64,000 nucleotides of DNA from Duganella radicis (GCF_009720825.1 NZ_WNKY01000013.1:62001-126000), one strand, 5' to 3'. Counted from the stretch's first letter, positions 24,848 through 34,943 are shown. The notes: generated by a model not told the origin, from the letters alone. A program made the numbers and translations.

Positions 24848-26668
24848 ATGAAGCGAGTGTTCAAGTGGCTGGCGATTGCGCTGGCTTCGGTGGTGCTGGT
24901 GGTGGCTGCGTTATTCGCGCATTCGATTTATTTCAAGCCACTGAAACTGGACTGGTTCTACACCCGGGTATTCGCGCTGTTCGCGATCGACAGTCCTGAG
25001 ATGCTGTCGTCGATGCGCATCCTGCCCGGCTGGGCGGACTTCTACAGCGCCAGGCTGGATGACGCTTCGCCGGCGCACGAGCAGAAGATGCTGAACCTGA
25101 TGAAGGACAGCCTCGCCACCCTCAAGCAGTATGACCGCGAGAAGCTGGACCGCGAAGGCCAGCTTTCCTACGACACGCTGGAGTACTTCCTGCGCATACA
25201 GGCCGAGGGCGAGCCGTATATCCATCACGATTTCCCGGTCAATCAGATGCAGGGCGTGCAAAGCGCGCTGCCGGACTTCATGGTACAAGTGCACCAGGTG
25301 ACCAGCAAGGCCGAGGCGGAGAGTTATATCGCGCGCCTTAAACTGTTTCCGGTCAAGTTCACCCAACTGACCGAAGCCCTGCGCCTGCGCGAATCGCGCG
25401 GCGTCATACCGCCGCGCTTCACGGTGGAGAAGGTACTCAAGCAGATGGACGGCATGATCGCCATGGCGCCAGAGCAGCATCCCTTGTATGTCAGCTTCAA
25501 GACAAAGCTGGACAAAATTCCTGTGACGGAGATGGATGCCGAAACGCGCACGCGACTGCTGGCTGGCGTTGCCGCAGCGGTGAAGGATCAGGTGTATCCG
25601 GCCTATCGCGGCTTGATCAGCTATTTCACCGCGCTGGCGCCCAAGGCCAAGGAAAACAATGGCGCATGGAGCCTGCCGAATGGCGACGCCTTCTATGCAT
25701 GGGCGGTGCGCATGCATACCACCACCAACATGACGCCGCAGCAGGTGCATGAACTGGGGCTGGCCGAAGTGGCGCGCGTGAGCGCGGAGATGGATGCCAT
25801 CCTCAAATCGCAGGGCCTCAACGACGGCACCATCGGCGCCCGCGTGCAGCTGCTGGCGCGCTCGCCGGAGCAGCAGTATCCGAATACGCCGGAAGGCAAG
25901 CGGGCCATGCTGGCGCAGTATCAGGCCATATTGGATGAGGTGAACAAAGGGCTGGGCGGCGCGTTCGATGTGCGTCCCAGGCTGGGGGTGAAGGTGGAGC
26001 AGGTGCCGCCGTCTTCGGAGGCGACCGCGCCGGGCGCTTATTACATGATGGGCGCATTTGACGGCACGCGTCCGGGGGTGTTCTACGCGAATATGCGCAA
26101 TCCGGGCGACACGCCGAAATTCGCCATGCGCACGCTGGCTTATCACGAGGGCATACCGGGCCATCACTTCCAGATCACACTGGCGCAGGAGCTGGAAGGC
26201 GTGCCGTTCTTCCGCCGCGTGGTGCCGTTCACCGCTTATCAGGAGGGCTGGGCGTTGTACGCGGAACGGCTGGCGTATGAGCTGGGCTTCGAGAAAGACC
26301 CGCTGGATAATCTGGGCCGTCTGCGCGATGAAATGATGCGCGCCACGCGGCTGGTGGTCGATTCCGGCATCCACTACAAGCACTGGACGCGTGAGCAAGC
26401 CATCAGCTACATGATGGACAATACCGGCATGGCCGAAGGCGATGTGACGGCGGAGATTGAACGCTATTTCGTCGCGCCGGGACAGGCGTTGGCGTACAAG
26501 GTCGGCATGTTGAAGATCCTGGCCTTGCGCGAGCATGCGAGGCAGGAACTGGGCGATAAGTTCGATCTGAAGCAGTTCCATAACGAAGTGCTGACGCACG
26601 GCGCCTTGCCGTTGTCGGTGCTGGAGCGGGTGATTAACGACTGGATCGCGAAGCGGAAGCAGGCATGA
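24848..26668 (+). CDS. DUF885 family protein (putative zinc metallopeptidase)
   Basis: This 606-residue protein starts at 24848, where GGGGAG precedes the ATG. The N-terminus (MKRVFKWLAIALASVVLVVA) is a signal anchor or uncleaved signal. Near residue 430 it has YHEGIPGHHFQITLA, the DUF885 zinc motif (HExxxGHH), followed by AYQEGWALYAERLAYELG, which supplies a further Glu. These features relate DUF885 to M3/M2-type gluzincin peptidases, and no substrate is established. Its stop overlaps the start of the glycosyltransferase gene (ATGA), so the two are translationally coupled. Confidence 0.86.
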   Translation: MKRVFKWLAIALASVVLVVAALFAHSIYFKPLKLDWFYTRVFALFAIDSPEMLSSMRILPGWADFYSARLDDASPAHEQKMLNLMKDSLATLKQYDREKLDREGQLSYDTLEYFLRIQAEGEPYIHHDFPVNQMQGVQSALPDFMVQVHQVTSKAEAESYIARLKLFPVKFTQLTEALRLRESRGVIPPRFTVEKVLKQMDGMIAMAPEQHPLYVSFKTKLDKIPVTEMDAETRTRLLAGVAAAVKDQVYPAYRGLISYFTALAPKAKENNGAWSLPNGDAFYAWAVRMHTTTNMTPQQVHELGLAEVARVSAEMDAILKSQGLNDGTIGARVQLLARSPEQQYPNTPEGKRAMLAQYQAILDEVNKGLGGAFDVRPRLGVKVEQVPPSSEATAPGAYYMMGAFDGTRPGVFYANMRNPGDTPKFAMRTLAYHEGIPGHHFQITLAQELEGVPFFRRVVPFTAYQEGWALYAERLAYELGFEKDPLDNLGRLRDEMMRATRLVVDSGIHYKHWTREQAISYMMDNTGMAEGDVTAEIERYFVAPGQALAYKVGMLKILALREHARQELGDKFDLKQFHNEVLTHGALPLSVLERVINDWIAKRKQA

Positions 26669-27936
26669 AGATAGGGATGCAAACGTGGGGCAGCCATGGC
26701 GATATCCGCCCGTTCCTGGCGCTGGCCGAAGGCCTGCAACTGGCCGGGCATGATGTGACGCTGCTGATCACCTGCGTCGACAGCGATGCCTATGCCGGCG
26801 TGACGTCGGCCTCCGGCGTGAATATTCGTATTGTCGCTTCGCCGGTGATTACCCCGGAGCAGGGCGCGGAGATAGGCTGGGCCATCGTCAACGCGCGCGA
26901 TCCTTTGAAGCAGATGTCGCTGATCATGCGTCGCTGTTTTGGGCCGGTGGAGGAGGCGATGTTTGATGCTGCCCGCGAGCTGGCGGCGGAGTCGGATCTG
27001 GTGATCGGCCATTACTTCATGTATCCAACGCAGATCGCGGCGGAACATGCGGGCAAGCCGTATGTGAGCGTGCTGCTGTCGCATGCCGGGATACCGAGTG
27101 CATACAGTCATCCGCTTGGATGGCCGCGTATGTTCAATGGCTTTTTGTGGTGGCTGACGCGCCGGCTGATGCATCGGACGCTAAGCCCCTACGTCAATCG
27201 CCTGCGTGCGCGGGTGGGCATGACGCCGGCGAAGGATGTGATGAGCGAGGTGTGGTTGTCGCCGTACCTGACGCTGGTTGGTGTGAGTCCGCAGATTTGC
27301 GAGCGCCAGCCGGATTGGCCGGATGCCTGGCAGGTGTGCGGTTTCCTGGACATGCCGAACATGCAGCTGGAGGGACAGCTGACCGATGCCTTGCTGTCCT
27401 TCCTGTCCGCAGGCGAGGCGCCGGTCTACATGACGATGGGTAGCTGGATGCCGCCGGATGTGGCGGACCAGCGAGACGCATTGCGCCTGCTGACCGAAGC
27501 CGCACGCCTTACCGGTTGCCGCGCGGTGATACAGGCATCGCGGTGGGCAGAGTGCGGCGTGCAATCGGACGATCGCATCATGTACGTGGCGGCCGCGCCG
27601 CATCATCTTATTTTCCCGCGCTGCGCGGCAGTGGTGCATCATGGTGGCGCCGGCACCACACAATCGGCCACGCTGGCGGGCAAGCCGTCCATTGTCGTTG
27701 CCAACATCAGCGAGCAGGAACACTGGGCGAATGAACTGCGGCGCATCGGCATCGCCGGAAAACTGACGCGCCGCCGCAGCGTCACCGCGAAGCAGCTGGC
27801 GGCGCACATCCGCTATGTGCTTGACCGGCCGGCGTTGTCGGCCAAAGCGGGTGCGGTAGCCGAGGCCATGGTGCATGAAAACGGCGTAGCGACAGCGGTG
27901 CGCCTGATTTCGGCGAGAGCTCAAGAAACTATATGA
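26665..27936 (+). CDS. GT1-family glycosyltransferase (UGT/MGT-like)
   Basis: This 423-residue GT-B enzyme starts [20 protein letters not shown], the usual acceptor-domain opening of sterol/macrolide/rhamnolipid-type glycosyltransferases. The C-terminal nucleotide-sugar site is intact ([20 protein letters not shown]), and [10 protein letters not shown] precedes it. It uses an activated sugar to modify a small lipophilic acceptor, whose identity is unknown. Translation is coupled to the DUF885 gene by an ATGA overlap. The stop at 27934-27936 likewise overlaps the presumed original ATG of the broken ynfA gene. Confidence 0.88.
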   Translation: MKIGMQTWGSHGDIRPFLALAEGLQLAGHDVTLLITCVDSDAYAGVTSASGVNIRIVASPVITPEQGAEIGWAIVNARDPLKQMSLIMRRCFGPVEEAMFDAARELAAESDLVIGHYFMYPTQIAAEHAGKPYVSVLLSHAGIPSAYSHPLGWPRMFNGFLWWLTRRLMHRTLSPYVNRLRARVGMTPAKDVMSEVWLSPYLTLVGVSPQICERQPDWPDAWQVCGFLDMPNMQLEGQLTDALLSFLSAGEAPVYMTMGSWMPPDVADQRDALRLLTEAARLTGCRAVIQASRWAECGVQSDDRIMYVAAAPHHLIFPRCAAVVHHGGAGTTQSATLAGKPSIVVANISEQEHWANELRRIGIAGKLTRRRSVTAKQLAAHIRYVLDRPALSAKAGAVAEAMVHENGVATAVRLISARAQETI

Positions 27937-28276
27937 CAGACTTTTTAGAATTGCGGCGTTGTTTTTTGTGACCGCGCTGGCGGAAATCGTAGGCTGCTAT
28001 CTGCCCTGGCTAGTGCTCAAACAGAGCAAGCCGGCGTGGCTGCTTTTGCCGGCTGCGGCATCGCTGGCGCTGTTTGCCTGGCTCCTGACACTACATCCAA
28101 GCGCCGCCGGGCGCACCTACGCAGCTTATGGCGGCGCCTATATTTGCGTCGCGCTGTTATGGCTGCGTTTCATCGATGGCGTGGCGCTGACCCGCTTCGA
28201 CGCCATTGGTGCCGTGCTGGCGCTGGTTGGCATGGCGGTGATCGCGTTGCAGCCGTCTCAATGGCGAGGTGGTTGA
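27933..28276 (+). pseudogene. YnfA/UPF0060 small membrane protein, start region frameshifted
   Basis: The main frame encodes [19 protein letters not shown] and the other conserved blocks of the four-helix YnfA family ([37 protein letters not shown]). This frame has no ATG: the first usable codon is a TTG at 27959, which would cut into the first helix. An ATG at 27933, overlapping the upstream stop as ATGA, is in another frame. One extra base around 27936-27938 would read [13 protein letters not shown] and restore a family-length protein of 114 residues. The cause may be a real single-base deletion or a sequence error. A TTG or ATT start would be the alternative. Confidence 0.65.
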
Positions 28277-28395
28277 TATCCGCGAAGGATGAACTAGCGT
28301 CTTCGGAGCACTGATACCACGTATCGCAAAATACGGGAATTGGATCGCGGGTTGGGCCGATAGAATGGGCTGATTTATCCCGATCCGGAGCCGAT

Positions 28396-29339
28396 ATGAG
28401 ACGACGTGCCTTCCTGACTGCCGCTGTGGTTCCTGCTTCCGTGGCACTTGCCGGGCCGTTAGCGGCGATTGCGCAGCGGGCTTCGGTGCGGGTGATTGTC
28501 GATAATGATTTTGCCGGTGATCCGGATGGACTGGTGGCGCTGGCGCATCAGCTGCTGTCGCCGAAGGCGCGCACGGTGTTGGTGACTGGGTCGCCGCTGG
28601 ACGCGAAGTTGGCCGGCATGGCTGGTGTTGATGCCGCGCAGACGGCTGGTGCTGGCTGTCGCTTGGCGCAGGAGTTGATCGGGCGCCCTGGGATGACGAG
28701 CGCACCGCCGGTTGTTGTAGGCGCCGAAGGTTTTGCGGGCGGCGAGTCGGCGGCGGCGCGCTCGATTGTTGCGGAGGCGATGCGTGATGATCCTTTGCCG
28801 CTGATCGTGACCTGTGGTGGACCGCTGACGAATGTCGCCGCGGCTTTGCGGCTCAATCCTGCCATTGCCGAGAAAATGAAGCTGGTATGGATAGGTGGTG
28901 CGGCCGATGCAGGCGGCTACGAGTACAATTTGTCGACCGACCTCGCCGCGGCGCGCTATGTGCTGGAGGAGTCCGGAGTGCCGGTGGGCAGATTCCTGAG
29001 CCGGAGTACAAGCGGTTCCAGATTTCCGTCTCGGCGTTGACCAGTGAGTTCCGCGAGATTTCGCCGGCGGCGCAATGGCTTTATGAGCAGTACCAGCATC
29101 TGCCGCCGTTCGTGCAGCTTGGCGGCTCATTGACTTTCGGCGACAGCCCCATGGTGTCGCTGACCGCTTTCGGTATGGAGTTTTGCCCTGTCGTCAAACG
29201 CCGCGCGAGGCGCATCCGTGACGATTCACGCTACGGCGAAGAGATCGCCGCGCGTGAAATTCATGTGTGCCACTCGATGGATGTGGCACTGAACTTTGCC
29301 GATTTCTTCGCGCTGCTACGCTTGCACCGGCAGGCTTGA
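28396..29339 (+). pseudogene. Inosine/uridine-preferring nucleoside hydrolase, frameshifted
   Basis: The first part (from 28396) has an export signal (MRRRAFLTAAVVPASVALAG) and the calcium-binding start of nucleoside hydrolases, VRVIVDNDFAGDPDG, then CGGPLTNVAAAL. Homology then jumps frame at about 28986. The other frame continues QIPEPEYKRFQISVSALTSE and runs to TGA at 29337-29339. Restoring one T in CCGGTGGGCAG, to give GTG TGG CAG, yields V-W-Q and a continuous 314-residue protein of normal length. In the sequence as given, the first frame stops at 29040. The fault is either a recent loss or a sequencing error. Confidence 0.82.
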
Positions 29340-30572
29340 TTACAGCAGCGACTCCGCCAGGTCTTTCAGATCGTCGGCGTATTCCAGTTCCACCAGCTGT
29401 TTGCGCGCCACGCCGCTGCGCCATGCTGCGGTGGCGATCTTCGGCGTCACGCCGCTCAGCAGGCGCGGGTCCAGCAGGCCCGGTACGATGTAGTCTTTGC
29501 TGAAGCGTACATCGCTGCGCGCCATGTCAGCCAGAGCCACCACGCATGCGCGCTTCATTTCCTGGTTGATCGTCACAGCACCCGAGTCCAGCGCCGCGCG
29601 GAACAGATAAGGGAAGCACAGCGCATTGTTGATCTGGTTCGGATAGTCCGAACGGCCGGTGGCGATGATGGCGTCCGGCGCCACTTCGCGCACCAGTTCC
29701 GGACGCAGTTCCGGCTCAGGATTGGCCAGCGTGAACACGATCGGCTGCGCTTTCATGCGCTGGATGTCCATCTGCGACAGCACGCCCGGACCGGACACGC
29801 CGAGGAACACGTCCGCGCCTTCCATCACTTCCGACAGCGTGGTGGCCACGGTATCCTGCGCCCACGCGGCTTTTTCGCCGTCCAGATTGCGCGCGGTGGT
29901 CAGCACGCCTTTGCTGTCGCAGACGTAGATGTTCTTGCGCTGTGCCCCCAGATCCACCAGCAGCTCCAGGCAGGCCATGGCCGCCGCACCCGCGCCGGAG
30001 CAGACGATTTTGACGGTGGCGATATCGCGGCCGGTCATCTCGATTGCATTCAGCATGCCCGAGCCCACCACGATGGCGGTGCCGTGCTGGTCGTCGTGGA
30101 AGACCGGAATCGACAGGCGTTCGCGCAGCTTGCGCTCGATGTAGAAGCACTCGGGCGCCTTGATGTCTTCCAGGTTGATGCCGCCGAAGGTCGGATGCAG
30201 GGCGGCGATGATGTCCACCAGTTTGTCCGGATCGCTCTCGTCGATCTCGATGTCAAACGCGTCGATGCCGGCGAATTTTTTGAACAGCACCACTTTACCT
30301 TCCATCACAGGCTTGCCGGCCAGTGCGCCGATGTTGCCCAGTCCGAGCACCGCGCTGCCGTTGGTGATGACGCCAACCAGGTTGCCCTTGGCGGTGTATT
30401 CGTAAGCCTTGGCCGGCTCACGCTTGATTTCCACGCACGGCGCGGCGACGCCCGGCGAATAAGCCAGCGCCAGGTCTTCCTGGGTGCTGACGCTTTTGGT
30501 GATTTCAATGGCGATTTTGCCTGCGCTGCCAGCGCGATGATAGGCCAATGCTTTTTGTTCTATTGTGGTCAT
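29340..30572 (-). CDS. NADP-type malic enzyme, short form without phosphotransacetylase domain
   Basis: The enzyme decarboxylates malate to pyruvate with NAD(P) reduction. The start at 30572 is supported by AAGGAA eight bases upstream and gives 410 residues ([20 protein letters not shown]). Malate and metal residues lie in SPGVAAPC and in the [17 protein letters not shown] and [11 protein letters not shown] blocks, and the Rossmann loop is [13 protein letters not shown]. Bacterial MaeB usually has about 760 residues with a C-terminal phosphotransacetylase-like regulatory domain. This protein ends after the catalytic part, so acetyl-CoA regulation through that domain is absent. It is downstream of gdhA but separated by a terminator. 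Confidence 0.92.
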   Translation of the reverse strand: MTTIEQKALAYHRAGSAGKIAIEITKSVSTQEDLALAYSPGVAAPCVEIKREPAKAYEYTAKGNLVGVITNGSAVLGLGNIGALAGKPVMEGKVVLFKKFAGIDAFDIEIDESDPDKLVDIIAALHPTFGGINLEDIKAPECFYIERKLRERLSIPVFHDDQHGTAIVVGSGMLNAIEMTGRDIATVKIVCSGAGAAAMACLELLVDLGAQRKNIYVCDSKGVLTTARNLDGEKAAWAQDTVATTLSEVMEGADVFLGVSGPGVLSQMDIQRMKAQPIVFTLANPEPELRPELVREVAPDAIIATGRSDYPNQINNALCFPYLFRAALDSGAVTINQEMKRACVVALADMARSDVRFSKDYIVPGLLDPRLLSGVTPKIATAAWRSGVARKQLVELEYADDLKDLAESLL

Positions 30573-30598
30573 ATTCTGTTCCTTACAAATGCGAAAAA

Positions 30599-30629
30599 CG
30601 CCTGTACGAGCCAAGGGCAGGTACAGGCG
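30599..30629 (-). terminator. Intrinsic terminator of gdhA
   Basis: Perfect 9-base arms CGCCTGTAC and GTACAGGCG flank a 13-base loop and are followed on the minus strand by TTTTT. It lies 24 bases after the gdhA stop and before the malic enzyme start, so it separates the two genes transcriptionally. Confidence 0.75.
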
Positions 30630-30652
30630 CAAACTGCTGGGGATTCAGTGAA

Positions 30653-31948
30653 TCATGGATACAGGCCACGCACTTCACGCGCTTGCAGCACACGGGTGCA
30701 AGCAAGGATGAAGGTCGCGGTGCGCAGCGTGACTTTCTTGTCCTGCGCAACGGTCCATACAGCATTGAATGCATCCTGCATGATGCGAGTTAAGCGAGCA
30801 TTAATTTCATCCTCGGTCCAGAAGAAGCTGGAGAAATCTTGTACCCACTCGAAGTATGACACGGTTACGCCGCCCGCGTTGGCCAATACGTCAGGAACGA
30901 TCAGCACATCCTTGTCGGTCAGGATGTCGTCCGCTTCCGGCGTGGTTGGGCCGTTGGCGCCTTCCAGGATGATTTTGGTGCGAATACGCTGCGCGTTAGC
31001 AGCAGTAATCTGCTGTTCCAGTGCTGCCGGGATCAGGATGTCGGATTCCACGTCCCAGAATGCGTCGCGATCCAGCACCGCTTCGGCGCCAGGGAAACCT
31101 GCGACACCGCCGGTTTCCGCCACGTGCTTGTGCAGACGGGCGATATCCAGGCCACCCTGGTGCACCACGGTCGCGGTGTGATCCTGCACGGCCACCACTT
31201 TCGAACCGGCCTCCGCGAACATGGTCGCAGCCACGCCGCCGACGTTGCCGAAGCCTTGCACCGTAACGCGGGCGCCGGCAATCGCCACGCCGCGCTTTGC
31301 CGCTGCTTCGCGGCCGACCACGAACACGCCGCGGCCGGTCGCTTCACGACGGCCCAGCGAGCCGCCCAGCGAGATTGGCTTGCCGGTCACCACGCCGGTC
31401 GACAGGTTACCTTCGATCATGGCGTAGGAGTCCATCATCCACGCCATCACTTGTTCGTTGGTGTTGACGTCCGGTGCAGGGATGTCTTTGTTAGGGCCGA
31501 TAATCAGGCTGATTTCGCTGGTGTAGCGGCGGGTCAGGCGTTGCAGCTCGCCACGTGACAGGGTCTTCGGATCGACACGGATGCCGCCTTTGGCGCCGCC
31601 GTATGGCACGTTGACGGCCGCGTTCTTCACGGTCATCCATGCCGACAGTGCCATCACTTCGGACAAGGTCACGTCCTGGTGGAAGCGCACGCCGCCTTTG
31701 CCCGGGCCGCGCGACATGTTGTGCTGTACGCGATAGCCTTCGTAGTGAGCGATGCTGCCGTCATCGCGCTCGATAGGCACGTCAACGGTCAGGATGCGCT
31801 TGGGGCGCTTGAGGGTTTCGACCCAGCGCGACAGGCTACCGAGGTGCGGGGTGACGCGATCGATTTGCTGCAAGTAGACGCCCCACGGACCGAGATCTTC
31901 GGCGTTAAGGTAGGAGGGCAGTGCGTGTTGTGCTGGTACGGTGGTCAT
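30653..31948 (-). CDS. gdhA: Glutamate dehydrogenase (Glu/Leu/Phe/Val family)
   Basis: The enzyme interconverts glutamate and 2-oxoglutarate plus ammonia. The 431-residue protein has the catalytic lysine region [14 protein letters not shown] (Lys120), [31 protein letters not shown], the coenzyme loop VQGFGNVGG, and [10 protein letters not shown]. Length and type match the hexameric GDH-II-like form. ATG at 31948 is preceded by GGGAG, and a TTG two codons upstream is less likely. A LysR gene lies immediately upstream in the same direction with a dyad in between. That arrangement suggests, but does not prove, regulation of gdhA by the LysR protein. Confidence 0.94.
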   Translation of the reverse strand: MTTVPAQHALPSYLNAEDLGPWGVYLQQIDRVTPHLGSLSRWVETLKRPKRILTVDVPIERDDGSIAHYEGYRVQHNMSRGPGKGGVRFHQDVTLSEVMALSAWMTVKNAAVNVPYGGAKGGIRVDPKTLSRGELQRLTRRYTSEISLIIGPNKDIPAPDVNTNEQVMAWMMDSYAMIEGNLSTGVVTGKPISLGGSLGRREATGRGVFVVGREAAAKRGVAIAGARVTVQGFGNVGGVAATMFAEAGSKVVAVQDHTATVVHQGGLDIARLHKHVAETGGVAGFPGAEAVLDRDAFWDVESDILIPAALEQQITAANAQRIRTKIILEGANGPTTPEADDILTDKDVLIVPDVLANAGGVTVSYFEWVQDFSSFFWTEDEINARLTRIMQDAFNAVWTVAQDKKVTLRTATFILACTRVLQAREVRGLYP

Positions 31949-32059
31949 GCTCAAGGCTCCCTTATATTCGTTGGCTGAACGCTGCTCGTGGCAGCGCTCA
32001 AGTGGGACGAATCATAGGCCTGGAGCCTTCAGAGCGGCCAATGCTGTATGCGCATTCGG

Positions 32060-32078
32060 CTATGCAAAAAATGCATAG
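32060..32078. promoter_or_regulatory. AT-rich dyad upstream of gdhA, candidate LysR box
   Basis: Arms CTATGCA and TGCATAG with a spacer of five A sit directly after the LysR stop and 112 bases upstream of the gdhA start. The T-N11-A type symmetry fits a LysR-family site. Alternatively the hairpin may simply end the LysR transcript. Confidence 0.4.
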
Positions 32079-33041
32079 TTATCTCTCCGATACCGGGGCG
32101 CGGCGTTTGCGGCCGCTGTGTTGCTGCTGCGATTCGAGGAATTCCCACAGCCGTTCAACGATCGGTTTTCCGCGCCGGTGCGATGATGGACGCTCGCGGT
32201 ACAAGCGGATTTCCATTTCGATTTCCCAGTCGGCGCTATCGTTGTCGGCGCGCGCAAGCTGCTTTTGTTTGAGTTCGCGCGTGACGGCGGATTCGGGCAG
32301 GAAGGCGACGCCGCGTCCTTCCAGCGCCATCATCTTCAAGCCTTCCGCCATGTCGGTTTCGTAGTGCGGTTCCAGATGCAGCGCTGTTTTCGCATCGCTG
32401 AGGATCAGCTCCACCATGCGTCCGAGATAGGCGTTGTTGGTGTAGGAGAGGAAGGGCAGCGGCGAGCGCTTGGTCCCGGGCAGGGTGAACTCGGGCACTT
32501 TGTTTTTATCGCAGCGCGCATACGCGCGCAGCGATTCGTGGCCCAGCACCAGCATGTCGTAACGTCCCGGGTCCAGCTGCACCGGCTGGCGCGGATGGTG
32601 ATAGCACAGCAGCAGGTCGCAGCCGCCTTCCACCAGTTGCAGCACGGCGTCGTGCACGTTGAGCGCCATCAGGCGGCTGCGGATGGGCGCGAAATCCTCT
32701 TCCAGTTTGGTCAGCCACTTCGGCACAAAGGTCAGCGACAAGGTGTGCGGCACGGCGAGGTCGATGCTGGTCTGCGCGGCGGCGCGCTTGGAGCGCAGCA
32801 TCTCGCGCGCGCCATTGATTTTGGAGAGCATCTCCAGCGCCTGCTCGTAGAACACAATCCCTGCTGGCGTAAGGCGCGTTGGGTAGGAGGTGCGATCGAT
32901 CAGGTCTGTTCCCAGCCAGTTTTCCAGCGACTGGATGCGGCGCGAAAAGGCGGGCTGCGTCACGTGGCGCAGCGCCGCAGAGCGGCTGAAATTATTGGTC
33001 TCCACCAGCGAGATAAAATCCTCCAGCCACTTGGTTTCCAT
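32079..33041 (-). CDS. LysR family transcriptional regulator
   Basis: This 320-residue regulator has the winged helix-turn-helix at residues of about 3-62 (WLEDFISLVETNNFSRSA, then VTQPAFSRRIQSLENWLGTDL) and a periplasmic-binding-like effector domain from about 90 to 295. The first residues METKWLEDF are common in a LysR subgroup. It is upstream of, and co-directional with, gdhA, and the MFS gene lies 9 bases on its upstream side in the same direction, so the three may share a transcript. The effector is unknown. A basic tail (QQQHSGRKRRAPVSER) is not conserved. Confidence 0.9.
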   Translation of the reverse strand: METKWLEDFISLVETNNFSRSAALRHVTQPAFSRRIQSLENWLGTDLIDRTSYPTRLTPAGIVFYEQALEMLSKINGAREMLRSKRAAAQTSIDLAVPHTLSLTFVPKWLTKLEEDFAPIRSRLMALNVHDAVLQLVEGGCDLLLCYHHPRQPVQLDPGRYDMLVLGHESLRAYARCDKNKVPEFTLPGTKRSPLPFLSYTNNAYLGRMVELILSDAKTALHLEPHYETDMAEGLKMMALEGRGVAFLPESAVTRELKQKQLARADNDSADWEIEMEIRLYRERPSSHRRGKPIVERLWEFLESQQQHSGRKRRAPVSER

Positions 33042-33050
33042 GCGTTTTCC

Positions 33051-34376
33051 TTATGATGCGTTGGCGGCGATGCCGCGGATCGGCGTGAACAGATAGGCGC
33101 CCGCCGCGAACAGCACCAGTATGATGCCACCGCCAAGGAACAATTGCGATAGCGGGATTTGCGTCAGTATCCATCCGGTGGCCGCCGCCGACAACGGCGC
33201 CAGTCCCATGAAGATGAACATGAAGATGCTCATGGCGCGGCCCATCATGTGCGGCGGCACGCGCTGCTGTATCCAGGTGAAGACTTTGATCTGGATGTAG
33301 CCGGTGAGCAGGCCGAGTGCCAGCATCAGCGCGCAGGCCTGCCACGCCGCGTGCACCATGCCCAGGGGGGCGAGCAGCACGCCGGCGATGGCATCCGCCG
33401 ACAGAATCATCGCGCCGAAGCTGGCGAAGCGCAGACGGTGGCTCATTTTCGCGGCCACGCCCATGCCGAGCAGCGTGCCGGCGCCGTGTGCGCCCATGAT
33501 GATGCCGAGCGTGGAGGCGCCGTGCAGTTCGCTGGCCAGCACCGGAATCGCCACCTGCATCGCGCCGCCGATGAACAGCGACACGGTGCCCCAGTAAATG
33601 AAGCACAAGCGCATCGGCATGTCGTCCCATACCATGCGCAGGCCGGTACCGACGGAGCGCAGCACCGATTGCGGCGCGCTTGCGCCGTGTGTGGCGGGCG
33701 CGGTGCGCAGCGCTACTTTGGCCAGCGTCCACGCGGAGAACACATAGCTCAGGCCATCGAAGCCGAAGGCCAGTGCGAGGCCGCGCAGGTCGTGGCCATC
33801 GCCGCTCACCGCCAGCAGGCCCGCCGCCAGCAGCGGCCCGACCAGCATGGTGACCTGGCGCAGTCCCATCATCATGCCGTTGGCCGTTTGCAGGTGTTCA
33901 GGCGCGATGGCCAGCGGCATGATGGACATCCCGGACGGCATGGCGAACGCCTGCGCCAATCCAAGGCCAAACGCCAGCACGTAGATCACATGCAGCGCCA
34001 GTTGCGGCGTGATGGCGACGGTCAGCGACAGCGTCTCGCTCAGCGCCACGGTCGGCGTGGTGGACACGTTCAGCACCAGCAGCGTCAGCAGCGCAAGCAG
34101 CGCGGCGTTGACATGCTTGGTGAGCATCAGCACGCGCTTGGGCGAGTAGCGGTCCACCAGCGCACCGCCGACCAGGATGAACACGGCGCGTGGAATGCTC
34201 ATCAGCGCGATCACCAGCCCGAGGGCCAGCGTATCACCGGTGAGCTTGAGCACCAGCCAGGGCAGGGCGATCATGGTCAGCTGATCGCCCAGCGCGGAGA
34301 TGGCGCCGCCGCGCATCAGCCACTGGAAATTGGGATCGCGCTTTAGCGCCGCGCCAGGCGTCGGTTGATCGGCCAT
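33051..34376 (-). CDS. MFS transporter
   Basis: This 441-residue inner-membrane protein has about twelve hydrophobic segments. The family loop between helices 2 and 3 is visible (GGALVDRYSPKRVLMLTK). The layout, ending in a long hydrophobic stretch (LFLGGGIILVLFAAGAYLFT), is that of the drug/macrolide efflux branch (MefA-like) of major facilitator permeases. It sits 12 bases downstream of a MarR-family gene in the same direction, a common pairing for inducible efflux. Substrate is unknown. Confidence 0.85.
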   Translation of the reverse strand: MADQPTPGAALKRDPNFQWLMRGGAISALGDQLTMIALPWLVLKLTGDTLALGLVIALMSIPRAVFILVGGALVDRYSPKRVLMLTKHVNAALLALLTLLVLNVSTTPTVALSETLSLTVAITPQLALHVIYVLAFGLGLAQAFAMPSGMSIMPLAIAPEHLQTANGMMMGLRQVTMLVGPLLAAGLLAVSGDGHDLRGLALAFGFDGLSYVFSAWTLAKVALRTAPATHGASAPQSVLRSVGTGLRMVWDDMPMRLCFIYWGTVSLFIGGAMQVAIPVLASELHGASTLGIIMGAHGAGTLLGMGVAAKMSHRLRFASFGAMILSADAIAGVLLAPLGMVHAAWQACALMLALGLLTGYIQIKVFTWIQQRVPPHMMGRAMSIFMFIFMGLAPLSAAATGWILTQIPLSQLFLGGGIILVLFAAGAYLFTPIRGIAANAS

Positions 34377-34388
34377 GTGGCCCTCGCT

Positions 34389-34844
34389 TTAAGAGTTGGA
34401 AGCATTCATGCCGGCGATGAGCGCCAGCGCCTTGCTGACATCATCGAACTGCGCCGGCGGACAGCTGCGCAGCAGGTCCTTGCTGATCTGGTCCGCCACC
34501 GTGGTGGCGTTGGTCAGCATCTCGCGCCCGGTGGCGGTGATGGCGGCGTAGGCCACGCGGGCGTCGCGCGGGTCCTGCTGGCGCTCGACCAGGCCGATTT
34601 TCTCCAGCGGCAGCAGGGTGCGGGTGACGCCGGACGCGGTCAGGCCCTGGCGTTCGGCCAGGTCGACGCGGCGCAGGCGGCCGCCCGGCGCGCGGTTCAG
34701 GTAGTGCAGCAGCATGAAGTCGCTGAAGCTGATGCCGTGGTAGCCGCCCAGCACCTGGTCGAGCCGGCGCACCAGCGTGGCTTGGGCGCGCGCCAGACGC
34801 AGGGTGAATTCGAGGCTGGGGCTGATGGGGGTTGCGTCGTCCAT
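34389..34844 (-). CDS. MarR family transcriptional regulator
   Basis: This 151-residue winged-helix repressor shows ISFSDFMLLHYLNRAPGG, then LRRVDLAERQGLTASGVTRT for the recognition helix, and RDARVAYAAITATGREML for the wing. It heads the MarR-MFS unit. A 22-bp palindrome sits 30 bases upstream in the divergent gap, fitting autoregulation. MarR proteins usually sense phenolic or other small toxic ligands, but the ligand here is unknown. Confidence 0.9.
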   Translation of the reverse strand: MDDATPISPSLEFTLRLARAQATLVRRLDQVLGGYHGISFSDFMLLHYLNRAPGGRLRRVDLAERQGLTASGVTRTLLPLEKIGLVERQQDPRDARVAYAAITATGREMLTNATTVADQISKDLLRSCPPAQFDDVSKALALIAGMNASNS

Positions 34845-34874
34845 GATCTATCCTTGGTTGAGTAATGCTTGAAT

Positions 34875-34896
34875 AATACTTGAGTAAACAAGTATT
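34875..34896. promoter_or_regulatory. Palindromic operator candidate for MarR protein
   Basis: Perfect 8-base arms AATACTTG and CAAGTATT are separated by AGTAAA, between the MarR gene and the divergent DUF3297 gene. Size and AT-rich symmetry match MarR-family operators. A related half-site (ATGCTTGAAT) lies just to the left. Confidence 0.55.
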
Positions 34897-34943
34897 GCGC
34901 AACAATTATCGTATCAAGGTGTGGTCTGGGCTATAATGGCGGA

